64,000 nucleotides of DNA, from contig VXAU01004384.1 in assembly GCA_013399695.1 (NCBI GenBank), positions 1,370,758-1,434,757 of the forward strand. Reading direction: 5' to 3'. Under the pieces are notes generated by a model. That model did no database searches. It had not been told where the DNA came from and was given only the letters and a program-made list of their open reading frames with translations. The stretch is from Formicarius rufipectus (Eukaryota; Chordata; Aves; Passeriformes; Formicariidae). How positions within the stretch are numbered: position 1 is the stretch's first letter; each line of letters begins with the position of its first letter. Both the position numbers and the translations under genes were made by a program. Of this stretch, positions 49,726 to 62,924 are shown one piece after another.

Positions 49726-49770
49726 GGTTTTTGTTGTTGTTGTTTTTTGTTTTTTGTTTTTTTTTTCTTT
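49726..49770. repeat. (GTT)n / (GTTTTTT)n simple repeat
   Basis: A few GTT units pass into G-plus-long-T units ending in a T run at 49757-49766. Confidence 0.85.
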
Positions 49771-50487
49771 TAAGACGACCACAGGTATCTCTCACACCTC
49801 ATTTCAGGTGCATTTTTGAGTGTTGGCTTACCATGTGCCACATGATGGAACATGATCAGGTCCAGGATCTACTAAAATAATTGGTTGCTTGATATCTGGA
49901 AGCGTTTTAAAAAGTACCTCAAAGAAGAAAAACAAAGCAAATAGTGCTGGTTTGCCACAGTGGAACAGATATGGTATGTGATCAGTTAGCTGCAGCCCAC
50001 AGATAAACACAGACAGACAAGCTAACAAGCATAAACAGAAACCACATTATTGTCCCACTCAGACTTCTGGCCTCGTGTTTGTTAAGTGATCTCTCGAGTC
50101 TGTAAAGCAAAACAAAAATTTTCAAGTAGGGATAGCTGAATTTGACATTATTTGATATTAGGCGTCTACGGTTCTTTTAATCTTCAGAATCAGTCATTTT
50201 TTTAGTTGTCTTTCCCTCCAGTTAGTTAATAAATACATGGGCTGTATAATGGATGGTATTTATCAGTGCAACCTCATTTAATTTTTTAAGAGCTGCATAA
50301 AGTATAAACATAATATCTTTGGCTTGGGCAAATTACTTGACATCCTTAGTAACATAAGAATACCTAATAGTAATTTCAGAGAGTTTGTTGAAGCCTCCAG
50401 ATGTCAGGGGCTATGGAAGTGTAAAGTATTATTACAGATGTTTCTCATAATAATAATACATCTGATAGCAGGGCAGAAAAAGGAATT

Positions 50488-50575
50488 AAGGGCCAAGTAC
50501 TTCAGTCATTAACTGAGCTGAACTCCCACTAAGGTCTATGTGAGTTTTGTTCAAATAAGGATTACAGAATTCAAA
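50488..50575. repeat. Ancient amniote repeat remnant
   Basis: 'agggccaagtacttcag', 'gaactcccactaaggtctat' and 'gagttttgttcaaataagga' follow the order of a common reptile/bird repeat ('gaactcccattgacttcaatgggagttttgcctgagtaaggactgcagg', from memory). Confidence 0.5.
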
Positions 50576-53500
50576 TGTAAGTAATTATTTCCAACATGGA
50601 ATGATTTATACTGCTTTTCCAGCCTTGTCTTTCTAGAATCTTGCAAACAGAGTCAGGCTATATTGACTCACTGTGCCCAGAAAGAGAGCTTGCAAGCATC
50701 AGGCTTGGTAGCACGAGGAAAGGTTGACTCAGTCGCAGATACACAAAACCAAGGGAGGTGTCTTACGTCTGCAAAGCAATCACAAGTGTGCCCATGGCAC
50801 AAAGAGCCACCAGCCTCGGTGCAGGTGGCATGAGAGCCACTGCCTCCCAGGGCTACAGAGCCTCTACTGCAGTGGCTGCTGCCACACTGACAGTGCTGGT
50901 GACAAGATGAGGGCTAGCTCAGGAGTGCCTCAGGTACCGCTGCCACACCTCTGGCTGGTGGGAAAACACACGAAAGAACCCGTGGGTAAGGAAGCCACTG
51001 TCCCGTTTCAGTCACCTTTTCAGGCCATAAACTCCAGGTTGTTTGGTGTGGGGTGTTTTAAAAGCTATTTATGAAACAAGTAGCTTTAAATAGCCTGTGT
51101 ACCTGTGGGAAAACACCAGCAATAACTGCTTTGTTGCAAAGCGGAGTTACTGTATGGGCACTGAACACATTAGGATGCCCTTTGGTCTGCACTGGATTTG
51201 TTCAAATGGTGTTCTTCAAGATTATGAAATTCTGATAAAATTCAGACATTTAGAATGGGTCTGAAACTTTGCTATATTCATTTAGATAAATATTCATTCT
51301 AAACTTGCATGTGTGCCTACATCTTTGTTGCACAGTTGAATCCCACAAAATGCTAGTTTTTCTCTACTGCTCAAGTAATAGGTGCTGTGCATGTGTACAC
51401 AGTCCTCTGAAATGCTGTTGTGCAAGATGATAGGTGGAAGATTATTTTTGGCAACTCTGAACTATTTGAAAGCCTCTATACTGCTCCACATCTGTGTCTG
51501 TGACACAAAATTGTAGTTGTTTAGCACTGGTATATCTGTTTATATACATGGAGAACAAAAAGAGGACTGGCATAAACAAAATGTCATATACATTCAAATT
51601 TTGATTACAATAAAATAATCATTCTGACATCATCACAAAAATGGAGTGCCAAAAATAGTAATCTGCCAACTCATGAAGGGCAAACCTCAGATTTCTGTGG
51701 TTTGGTTCATTTAAGCACTAAGAAATTTAAGAATGTTCATCAAATCTGTGTAACCCTGAAAGAGATATCTCATACCTTAAAAGTACTGATTTTTTCTTCA
51801 CAGGGTATGAAGGGATTCTTGAACTGTCTCAGATGTCACAGTGTAGGTCGCACTCATCTACTGTCTGTCTTTCAAGACTCTCATGTTCAGCAGCCCAACA
51901 ATTGAGTTTCTCTCAATTTTGCCTTGAAATTGTTACCATTATTGTAGTGATGCAGGCAAGCAATTTGAAATTTGACATTATTTCTGGAATAATTTTTTTT
52001 CATAGTGTTCTAATTAATATTTAATGACATTTTGAATTTTTATTCTTTTTCATTCTAACTACTCTGTGCTCTATGTCATTCAAGAAAATAAATTGCCTAG
52101 CATTGTTGCATTTCTGGGTTTGGCAGATGTATAAATAAATACATTGTTTTGTAAATTCAGATATTTATTCTATCAGACATTGATGCCTTATATGCTTTAC
52201 TAATTACATAGATGGAGATTTTTGCCTGATCAGCTAGAAGGCATTTTTGCCATAACAGTAGGATTTGCACTGTTACTTTTTCAAGGTAATACGCTCTAAA
52301 GCAAGCCAGTAGACACTCAAAAATTTATTGGAATGCTGATGCAACTTGCAGGATTCTTCATGAGCAAAACTTTGAAGCACTTTGAAGCAAGTCTCAATAC
52401 CCCATAATGCTATGATCTAAGTTAGGTGACAAAACCAAAGAGATATGCTTGGTTGTGTCATGAGGAGTGCTGAAAGAAGCTGTCATCAGTTCAGGAATGG
52501 CAAGATTCCCCAGGACACGCAACTCGAGCAGAACTTGCCATGTTTTTCATGGGTTTTGCTAAATTAACTCAACAATAGAAATATAAAATGCAAAGCTGGA
52601 AGAATAGTGATAGCTGTGATGTTTGAGACTATCTTGAGAAAAGGAAGTGATAGTATTTAGGAAAGATTTGAAGCTTAAGAGTCACCATTCATCAGACAGC
52701 TATATGGGATCGAGAATGAAGGTTTCTAACTGCAGATCCTGAGTGATCTGATGTATTTGTAGCATATTTTCATTTTACTCATTTTCAGATTATTTTCACA
52801 TTTCAAATGCTCGTAGTGAAAGGTAACTTGTGTCTTACAGAAGAAGGAAAATCATAAAATACAAACATCCATTTCATGATTTTTTGAGCCCCCATGGATG
52901 GTTCTAGGATATTTACCCATAAAAACTGCCAGACAAATGAAATTTTCATGAATGAAAATGATGGACCATGTATAGAAACCTGGATGAGTCACTTGCAATC
53001 ATTAAAAGAAAGGAGTAAATCATCTTTTGTCAAAAGAACTGGTTTCTATTGTAAAAAAGCAGAATGTACTAATTTAATTTAGGTTTCCATATGTAGTATC
53101 TGTAGAGTAGGCAGTTTGCTAGGTACTAAGGTCCCTTAAGTGGGAGAAATGTGCTCAGAATTCTTACTAATATTTAAGTGAAGTTTTTGAGAATGATTAT
53201 TTTCCAATGTAAAAATTTGGGCTTCAGTAAGATACAAAAAGTTCCCTTAAGCTTTTTGAAGCCTATGTTTAAGGTTTTCTTCTCAGACCAGATTTTACTG
53301 AGCCTTTGGAAATGTCTGTAAGCATTTTCCTAGTATTTCTAAATTACACATTTAAACTAATCCAATGAAGTCCCTCTTCTTTTGCTCCTTGGCAAAGGAA
53401 GGGACCACCTCTCAGTGAGTAACTGTTTTTGTCTTTGGTGTACTGAAACTAAAATTAGTTTCCAAACAAAACTATTCTATTCAACAGAAATGAAACTGTG

Positions 53501-54777
53501 ATCATCATGTAGAGAAAAGTCTGTATTTGTGATTTGATTAGAAATCAGACTAAAGCTTTGAGTCTTCTTCAGTTGGCACTTAAAAGACTGTGTAAAGCTG
53601 AACTTAAATAAGGAAAAGATAGTATTTTTATTATATTTTTTGTGGTTTATCATAACTCTATGGCTTACAGGACTCAGAATTTTGCTGTGTTTCCAAATGC
53701 TATTGATACTGGAAGATCAGGGGTTTTTGCATATGTTTAAACCTTGACTTCTGAATTAACTGGGCTTCAATAGCATTCTTGCATTTCAGAAGCTGCTTTT
53801 TTTTCTCACCACAACTGTTGCTGCATTTATCTAACAAATCTACTGATTTTCTGCTGAAAATTTGGATAGTGGTCAGTTGAAACCTCCTAGGACTTATCAG
53901 TATTTTCCTTTTTTTTTTAATGAAAATGGAATTAATCAGTTTTATCTTTAATTATATCAAATATGTGGTTTCTAATGGAAAAAAAAATCCCAGACAAGGG
54001 AAAATAAAAAAAATGCCTCAAGTGCGCTGAAACATGCATTTCTATCCTATGAAATGACAAAGAAGGGAGGTTGTGTGCCATGTACAGGAGCAGGCTGATT
54101 GCATAGAGCTCTGCTCAGTCTGAACAGAAGGCACTGTCCATGCTTTCAATGCATCCTCTGGGCCTTTAATACTCTAAGAAAAATAAAGAAAATACTTACT
54201 CTTCTGGGAAATCAGATGATGAAACTGTAAAAATCCTACTGTCAATGTGTAAATACCATCAGTCTGGAGACAAAGAGAAAGAAGTTTCATCCTATATTAA
54301 ACTATGTTAAACTATGTAAAAATACTGCTTTTTTCCTCACTGGCTTCTTGAGTGTAGTTGCCCCCTATTAAGAGTGTCCTGAAAAATTATATGGGTGGTC
54401 AGAGAGAGCATCTTTGATAGAATTGCTCATGTTTATGAATTATGGTATAATATGTTTCTCATAAAATAAACTTGGTAATTTCCTGTTTGTTGTGCTATTA
54501 TTTCCACTAAGTTGTAAAGTTTGAAAACTTCATTTATTACAACACTCAAGTATAATATTTCACTACAAATCACAGCTTTGGAATGGATGTATATTTATAA
54601 TTTGGTATCCCCAAATAAACTTCTGATGACTTTATCTTTTTCTGCTCTTTAGAAAGTACTCTTCTTGTCCCATGAAGAACGTGAATGTCACTCTAAAATT
54701 CATGTTTTATGGTTTCCTTTTACTTTGGGGCAAGAGATTGAAACCCTTCTTGAGGACAAACTTTTAAAACTGTAATT
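50576..54777. other. Unannotated stretch with a GC-richer patch
   Basis: The patch at about 50704-51040 is visibly richer in G and C than its neighbours and holds a 116-codon plus-strand ORF (50724-51074) without recognisable domains. The remainder is AT-rich, including the duplicated actttgaagc at about 52370-52390 and a ttaaactatg pair at about 54297-54317. Confidence 0.5.
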
Positions 54778-54779
54778 TT

Positions 54780-55275
54780 CATAGTCATTAAAGTTGGAAA
54801 AGCCTTCAAAATCATTGAGTCCAATCTTTTACTGAACCCCACCATGCCAACTAAATTGTAGCATAAATGCCACGTCTCGTTACTTCTTGAACACTTCAGA
54901 GATGATGACTCCATCACCTTTCTTGGCAGTCCATTCCAATGCTTAATCACCCCTTCAGGGAAAAAAATTCTTCCTGCTGTCCAGCCTGAACCTCCTTTGG
55001 CACAGCTTGAGGCCATTTCCTCACGTTCTGGGAGAAGAGTTACCAGGGAGAAGAGTCCAACCCTCACCTTGCCACAACCTCCTTTCAGGGAGTTGTAGAG
55101 AGTGATAAGGTCACCTCTGGACCTCCTTTTTTCCAGGATGAACAACTCCAGCTCCCTCATATGATTTACTCTCCAGGCCCTTCACCAGCTCTGTTGCCCT
55201 TTGCTTGATTCACTCCACCACCTCATCTTTCTTGAAGTGAGGGGCCCAGAACTCTTCTATTCCCCTGTTCAGGCT
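54780..55275 (-). mobile_element. CR1 LINE fragment with ORF2 C-terminus
   Basis: Read on the minus strand, this carries the end of CR1 ORF2, including RSRGDLITLYN, LKGGCGK, VGLFS and KHWNGLPR, then the 3' UTR. ORF2 encodes the endonuclease and reverse transcriptase; only the last part is present. A frame starting at the ATG at 55160 stays open for 146 codons to 54720. Wording diverges from the family after about residue 90 (ESSSLK), so the last third is read-through of 3' UTR after a frameshift. Antisense blocks such as 'ccattccaatgcttaatcac' and 'ataaggtcacctctggacct' confirm it. The 5' boundary near 55275 is approximate. Confidence 0.9.
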
Positions 55276-58200
55276 TTCAGAAACGTTTCAGAAAACCAGT
55301 GTAAAAGGGATAAGACTACAAGTTAATTTTAATTCCTATTCATTGAAGATGTGACCTGAACATACTTCTAGTTGCACATAGGCACTGACTTTGAGGAATC
55401 TTACAGCCAAACCTTGAACTGATGCGTAAGGCAGAGCTGTAAGATGAACTATACAGTAGTTGTCATATGTAGGAGCAGAATTTGCTAGTAAAGAGTGACT
55501 AGATTTCCTTCTAAATCCTGTACCCAAAATCTATGACAAATGCAGTTTATGTATGCAGAAATACATGCTTGCACATATAAATTTTCTTGGCCATGGGGAA
55601 TTAATCAGGATCTCCTTTTCATGCTTCCACTAGATCTTTTTAAACTAGACAAGGAAATGTACAGAAACATGCCAAGGCTTAGCCTGCTTTGTGTTCTTCA
55701 AGATGGATAATATGGTAGCAATATAAAACAGAGAATCTCTGCCATGTGAACCAGGAATTCAGAACACAAAACATCAGGCCCACAGGAGAGGTTTTTTTTA
55801 TCTGAACGTGGAAGAAATGGGCCTATGAAAGCAAACCAATTTGTTTTCAATCCAAATGACCAGCTGAAGGAAGTCTTCAGCGAAAGACCAGAAACAGATG
55901 CTGATGCCTTTTCTCAATGATTGCAAGCCAGTCAGTTCAGGTCCCAGTTTTCTCCCTGTATGATCAAACCTAACGTTCTCATCCAGATCAGGCAAAGGAA
56001 AGCCTTGAAGTTATTTGACACCCCTTTGTATTTGGTGTTTATTCTTCCTGAAGGTACGGAAGGAGTTACCAGTCATCTTTATGTGGCATGAATAGTCTCA
56101 TTAGGAAATATTTTCTTCCTCTATAAAAAGAACTTCTCTCCACAGAAATTTGAAAATTCTGTTCCATGGATAGTAACAATCTCTGGAACAAATGTGTCTT
56201 ATGGAGCAGCTTAGTATCTATAGCATCTAATATATTACCTGGTTTTATAGTGGAGGACTTTAAATTCTAGATTTCAAACCTCTCAGTCTGTATTACTGTG
56301 TTAATGTACTGGCTTTTCACCTTTTAAAAATTTGATTAAAACCCAGTTTCACTGGAAGGTGAAAATGAGTTTACCAGCATGGACTGACTCTGCTTTCTCT
56401 ATCACACCATGTAGCACAGTGAGCACGACTGGCAAGACTCAGTGAAGAAAAAATTCAGAGACGAGCTCAAGCTCTTCCTCTCCAAAGAAGTGCCAAAACC
56501 CAATTGGTATTTAAAAGTAAACAAGAAAGGCCAAGGAAGGGATACTTAATGCAGTTTCAACTGTCTGAAGAGCTGAAGTTTTACAGTGTCCCCTTGCAGT
56601 CAGTTCTTTGTCTCGATCCTCAGTTCTACAGGTCTATAATCCTCCTTATGGAACACAGATTCCAAACAACAAAATGGCCATAGCTCTTCAAAAATTCATC
56701 ACAACTCTGGTTCTTGATGTTTTACATAGGAAGATACTTTCTGTTTTAAAAGTCTGTAGGATAAAAAGACATTCCTTAAATCTTTCACTTATTTTAATAA
56801 TTAAGCTTTATTTTAATGTGCTTCCAGTGAGTGTTTTTAAAGCACTGGTGTCCAAAATAAATTTTAAGAAAGAAACTTTTATCCCTAATAGATACTGTGA
56901 ACTCACTAAATTCATAGGAAATACTGGCATTTTCTTCAGTAGTTTGAGATTCTATTCCATGTACCCAAAAGACTGAGATTGCTCTTCTTCTCAGTGTCTT
57001 GAAAACATACAGAAAACTTTTATAGTTTCTGGAAGAAATTTACTGTTGAAGAGAGCATAGAGGACTTTGCCATGGCAAGGTGTGGCATGAATTCCTGCAT
57101 TGCATGATAAGCTCTCAACAAAATGTCTGTAGAGCTCTGCCAGTCAGCCTCACATTGCAAACAGTGACTCTTGATTGTGTATGCATGAATGTTACTGGGT
57201 TCAGACATCCCCAATACCCACAGGAGACTCAAAGTCCGGATTCTCACCTAGAGTATGTTTCATTTGCTTTCCTTGAACAGTCTGCACAACTTGAAAACTT
57301 GGACCCCAAATATTCCTGTTGATTCACGTGTATTTCTTGTGATTTTAGTCCTACAGAGAATAGCAGTGGAACAATACAAAAATATTTGTGTTTCAATAGT
57401 CAGACTGGAATACTGGCAGAGAAAGAGATGCAGATTTCTATTACTGCATGAAAATCTACCAAATTCTAGTATTTGTAGTATAAAATTTATGTACGATGAA
57501 ATGCATAGAAAGAAGAACGCATTTTCATGTATAGATCCCTAAATACTCTGAAAAGGCAGGAAGGTATTATTGCAGACTCTCTGCTGAGACACAAAGATGT
57601 GGGGTAATTTTATAAGATTATAGTAGACCATTAGAGCATCCAGCAACAGAATCATGCCAGACAAGTCCAGCACTCAGTGAGCTCTATCCCCTTCTAGGAG
57701 TAATTTGTTGTTATGAACAGCCTGTATTACATTAGCAGGATGCTACACTGATCTTGATTTCATCAAAGATATGCAAAAGTTACTGTAGTCCAGGAAGAAA
57801 TATTTTTACTCATTCTACTTTTGAGTCTGTGGGTGGGCCACTGAGGATCCACAATTATTTTCAGGTTTTGGGCACAGTTCTACAGGAGACATATCTGGTT
57901 TTCCGTCTTTATTTTGGTCAAAGAAGAATACAGTATCTGTATTCTTCTAATATATTCTTTAGAACAGTATTGAAGTGGAAAGTTATGAGAAATGTTTTCT
58001 GCAAGGTTTTGGGGTTTTTAAAAAGACTTCAAACAGCTTATTAGTATCAGTATCCTTCAGTTTTCTGTGCTCTCTTTTTACTAGAAATGTGCTTTTTTAC
58101 AGATTCAAAAGTTTTGATAGATTCAGAAGGAAAATAAGTCTTTCAGCATTTTTTGTTTTATCTTTCTCTGTGGTCAGTGTTTTAAGTTCAATGGCTTTAT

Positions 58201-59592
58201 TGTCACTCTTAAAGTCTTAATTGCTACAGATTTTGTCTGAAAAAAACTGCCTCCTCTAGTGTATCATTGTATTTTCTGTGATGCTATACTCACAGTAACT
58301 CGAATATATACTGATATGTTTATTAATAAGTATGATATTATGATATAAATGAAGGAGGAAGGCAACAATGAAAATCTGGAAACATTGGTTTCCTATGTAA
58401 ATGAACAGAAGTCCCATAAGACTTTAATTCTTGGAGAAATGCTCTGGAGAAAGCAAACAAACCAAGCACCTCTCTGTACAGCTGGATTCCTCTGGAGTAA
58501 GTAACAAATGATAGACAGCTTGTAACTGCATCCCCTGAGACCAAGAGGTATACAGAGAGCTCTGGCAGAACTATTTCATCTGGTGGGCTAAAGTACAGCC
58601 TGCAAAGGAATGAAGAAACTCAACACTGAAAGGAAATGAAGGAAAAGCTGTTATTTCCCGGAACTCATCTGCAAATAGGTCTTCACCAGGTCCCACCCGA
58701 GGAACAGCCCCAGAGGAGTTTTGCCAGATGGCACAGGGAATGCAGTGACTCATGTTTTGTCTCTTTTTGTTCTGGTATCCTCTCCCAGATATTCCTGGAT
58801 TGTTTCTCCATTGCTATTCTCTCTGTCCTAATTGCTGGGTCTTCTGAGACAGAGTAGAAGAAGGACTGAAATGTTATGTGGATACAGGAGGAAGGCTGTC
58901 ATGTGACATCTCCTCAGCAGGGAGCTGGGGTGCTTTTTTAGGAAGAGTTAGAGATGTGAAGATGTGCAGGAGAGCCGCAGCACAAGACTGGAGAAGACAT
59001 CATTTCATTTCTGTCTCTATCACCAAGCAAATCTCCTCTGGTTTGCCAAGAGTTGTGTGCCCCAAACCAATATGACGTATGTCTATTAGATATTTAACAT
59101 AGAAATTAATGTAGACGTAATGTGTTTCTAAAGAAAGCCATCCTATCCTGTTTCTGAGCACAGTTTACTGGAGATCTAAACTGAGTTAGCAGTCAGTTGG
59201 CTGATAGATTTGCCATCAGTTTTTATTTCCTGTGCTAATAGAAAAAAAAAAAAACAAACCAAAAACAAAAAACAGTTTAATGAAAAAATGAAGGTACATA
59301 TCATAGGAGCCAACTATAATATTTCTCTGACACTGTATTGCTCTGCTACTATGCTTTTAGTTGGCTCGAGTTTTACAAAGAGGGATCTTGCTCAGCACAT
59401 GGTTTTGACATAGTTTGCGATTTTGTACCTTAGAAACATGTTCCTTGACTCGGCAATAATTGTTGATGAATCTTTTCAGTTGTGGCTGTTGATATTATAC
59501 AGTGAACTACGTAACCATTTCAGACCTGACTCTGACCACCCTCAAAACTGTGAATGTCATACTTGTTTTCTGTTCCAATATATCTTTCATTT
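55276..59592. other. Unannotated AT-rich stretch
   Basis: No exon, RNA gene or transposon recognised. An A-rich tract lies at 59242-59272. Open frames such as 56608-56976 (plus, 122 codons) are low-complexity and lysine/isoleucine-rich, without motifs. Confidence 0.5.
59242..59272. repeat. A-rich tract
   Basis: A run of 12 A followed by A-rich C-interrupted sequence. Confidence 0.9.
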
Positions 59593-59758
59593 CAGAGAAG
59601 CTGTGGATGCCCCATCCTTGGAAGTGTTCAAGGCCAGGTTGGATGGAGCTCTGAGCAACCTGGTCCAGTGAAAGGATTCCCTGCCTATGGCAAGGAGGTT
59701 AGAACTAATTATTTTGAAGGTCCCTTCCAACCCAAGTCATTCTGTGCTTCTGTGATTC
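59593..59758 (+). mobile_element. CR1 LINE 3'-end fragment
   Basis: Sense CR1 in order: 'cagagaagctgtggatgccc', 'tggaagtgttcaaggccagg', 'ttggatggagctctgagcaa', 'cctggtccagtgaaaggatt', 'gaaggtcccttccaaccca' and a tail of 'cattctgtgcttctgtgattc'. The reading LEVFKARLDGAL followed by SNLVQ and a stop is the end of ORF2. 5'-truncated and comparatively well preserved. Confidence 0.93.
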
Positions 59759-62700
59759 AAATTATCTACTTAAAGAGTTAAACAGTATGAGCAATTATCA
59801 AACTCTGCCAGCTGAGGAATATAAATATATACACATATTAGTGAAAAATATGGAATATATGCTCATACAAGGACATCTTTTCTAGCATTACATCTCATCT
59901 AGAAATCCCAAGAGCTGTATAGTGCCAGCATGAGAAGGTGGGGTTCTGAATAGTTTTAAAGTAATACAATAATTTATCTAACTATAAACTAACTGTCATA
60001 TTCTGAAACTTATTCTCCAATGCAATAGTAAATAGAGAGGGTAAAAAAATTATTCAATTTTATGAATAGAAGATTAATTATTTGGGAAAAAAAAAGTCTT
60101 TCCATTATTCATTCAGGGAAAAAAGAAGCGATAATAAAGGTGAATCAATTGAAATCTTTTGGGTAAATGTATTTTCCATTTCCTCTTTTCCAATTAGTGA
60201 TCATGATCAATTCTTACAATTTTTGGGTTTAACATGTTTTAATTAGGACTGAAATGGAAAAAAAAAGTATTTCATTTAAGAATTCTGCCTACCCTTTCTG
60301 ATTAATTAATACCACACAGTTTCAGAATATATGAATAATAGAGCCTGCAAAGACACTGGTTTTGTTTTCTCACAGACAATATAGTAGGGAGCCAGCAAAT
60401 GAAATATTGCATGTCATGCCACTTAATGGGATATAATTCTGTTATGGAGCTGAGTTTAAATTCAGCTTGGCGGATCCATCACTTGCACTGTCATAAAACA
60501 ATCTATTTTTATGCTGTCATTGTGTGCACAAAAAAAAAAAAAAAAAGTTGAATTTGAATCTGTGTGCCCTACCTCCCCATTAATTCACTCTCTCAGAAAA
60601 GTGACCTGCCTTTCAGTCTTTTCTAGCAGGCTGAACTCCCATTTCTATATAAAATGTGGGATGCTTTTAGCAAAAGAGGATATTCCAGTTCTTTTCCAAT
60701 ATTGCTTCCTGAGGCCTTGGAGGTTTCCTTACTAAAAGACTACAAAAACCCCTTAAAAGATGCCTGCTCTGTGTCATGTTTTTGCATTGGCCTTCTCAAA
60801 TGGGGAGCTGACATTTTCATTCTCGTTGGAAGGAATGAATGGGAGAGAGTGAGAAAACTGAAACACTGATGATAATTCCTAGCAAGTAGTTTTAATGCTG
60901 TATCTGGGAGGGATGTCCAAACTCTTGCTGTAGATCGGCCTCCAGTTAGCAAGCAGCTCATGCAAATCTTCCATTGCAGACCATGTCAACTGATAGCAAC
61001 AATCAGGTAGTCATGGGCAGCTGGTTATTGACTTCCCTGGCTATGGAAGGAAGCACAGCAGCAGGGCCAGCACTGCCAGGTTGTCCTGGGATCGTGTGTC
61101 ATGGCCAGCCCAGTCCCTGCAGTCCCAGGGACAATGTCAGCTCCTGGCTGTGAACCTGTCTGTAAGCTCCCTCTCTGAGGTATGCGCCTTTTAGATGTGG
61201 GTTGGAGATTGAGAACATTCCCTGTAAGTTCTAAAGGAAATTTTCCTGCAATGTAAGGAGCACTCCTCCTCAGCCCCCTCTCTCTTGCTACCATTTGAGC
61301 TCTCACTTCCATACCTTAGCAATACAGAGGGTTTGACTTCCCTGTTTTAACATCTTTGCTCGTTACTGTTTTCCTGTCTTTCTACTCAGTTTCATTCCCC
61401 CCGTTTTCTGTACTTTTATTTGAGGGAAGGTAAAGGATAGGGAATGAGTGATTTTATTTTTCTACATGAGAATGGAAGCTTCTACTGTACCTTTTTTGTT
61501 TTTAAACTTTTTCTCTCTATTTTTGCAGGATTTCTTTTCTTGCCATGCATCTCCACATCCCCTCTTCCTACTTTTTTTTCCTTGAGTGCCCAGCTGCTCC
61601 TTCCTGGGTGTATTGGATAGTGCATGGGGCTGGTCACATTGCTGCCTGAGTTTTATTTCCTGTGCTATCCGTGGTCTTTTCTCTACAAAGAAAATCCTTT
61701 GGGGCAGAGAGTCTTTTCTATCCCTGTCTTCAGTAGTTTCTGTTCTTCTGTAAGTTGTGAAGCAAAACTCAAGAGAACTGCTTGAACCTATCCAAAATTA
61801 AGATGGATGAACCATCTGGAAAGTGGCAGATGCAGCAGAACGAACAGTAAAGAAGATCAGCAACTTGGCCACAGGAATGCTGCTCTCGAGCCTGTGCTCT
61901 AAACAGTAGGCCAAGCAATTTTTGCACAGTGTTATCTAGATATTTCAAAGACAGAATGACATGCTGTTGTAAAACTGATAATAGAAAACTACCATCAGCA
62001 AAGCACTATTTATAAATGAGAGGGTGGGAAGGCGCTCTCTATGCTGAATGCCATAAACAAGGAGCACCAAGGGACTGAGGGAAATAATTTGATCTCGGTG
62101 TGCTGCAGTAAGTTTTATTTAAACACAATCATTGTTAATAAACATGGATTCATATGTTTTCTTTGATCAGTGAACTCTGATAGGTTTTAAACATACTGCG
62201 TATCTCCTTTCTCTGTGTCTGAAAGGAGAGGAAGAAAGACTCAGGAGCGCATTCTTAAATCACTTGCGGTCCCGTTTTTGTACAAGTTTATGCTAGTATC
62301 ACAAATGGAGAGATTTTTCAAGTACAATACAGCACTGCATTTTCAAACAAGGGGACCTAAGTTGCTGTAATTAAAATGTGTCTAAGGACATTATCTTTCA
62401 TTTTATTTTCACAAAATGGACAAATACACAGGTACAGAGTGAATGTTTCGTTTTATAACCTGATTCAAGGCCTAGTTAAAAGGTCCAAGCATAGGTGCTG
62501 TAGTAAAAATAATTCCACATGGAAGTTGTATTTGACATGTGCTAAAATCAAAGTGAATAAGTAAAGCAAATTTTTTTCCCCTACTGTAAGTCCTTCTCTT
62601 GTCTTTCCACAGAAGCAAAACACAGATGTATTTTATTTTAATTAGTCCCTTAACTTTCTTTTGTATATGTTTTAATGACTCCAGACCAGTGGATATTATA

Positions 62701-62850
62701 TCCCAGGGACGTTGTTACTATTTATTCTCTGTCTCTCACTCACAGAGCTTTATTCTTTTACTTAGTATGCTGCAAATTGCCTGCTCATCTGTGTCCTTCA
62801 CTGCCTGGATTGCTTCATGATGTTTACATAGCAAAACAAACTATATAACA
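59759..62850. other. Unannotated AT-rich stretch
   Basis: Contains an A run at 60530-60546. No gene or transposon recognised. The G/C-richer part near 61040-61200 shows no motif. Confidence 0.5.
60530..60546. repeat. Poly-A tract
   Basis: Seventeen consecutive A. Confidence 0.95.
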
Positions 62851-62924
62851 TCCCAAGGGCCCAATGCTGCTGCCACAGAATACCGGTGAGTCTAATTGAC
62901 AACAGGATGTGCCTGTGCTTTATG
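62851..62924. repeat. Possible ancient amniote palindromic repeat remnant
   Basis: 'aagggcccaatgctgctgcc' on the left and 'ctaattgacaacaggatgtg' on the right resemble the two arms of the 'gggcccaatcctgctcccattgaagtcaatgg' repeat (from memory). The middle is decayed. Confidence 0.4.

Larger units (their letters stand above)
42586..50487. other. Unannotated AT-rich stretch
   Basis: No coding exon or transposon recognised in about 7.9 kb. It contains a (CA)7 at 43223-43236, an imperfect hairpin at 45521-45556, a T run at 45881-45896 and the T/G repeat at 49726-49770. The minus-strand ORF at 44494-44814 (106 codons) has a fairly protein-like composition but no motif I know. Confidence 0.5.

Noticed and set aside
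50724..51074. Plus-strand 116-codon ORF in the GC-richer patch
   Set aside because: No domain recognised. The base composition alone can keep a frame open here.
56608..56976. Plus-strand 122-codon ORF
   Set aside because: Low-complexity hydrophobic/lysine composition with no motif.
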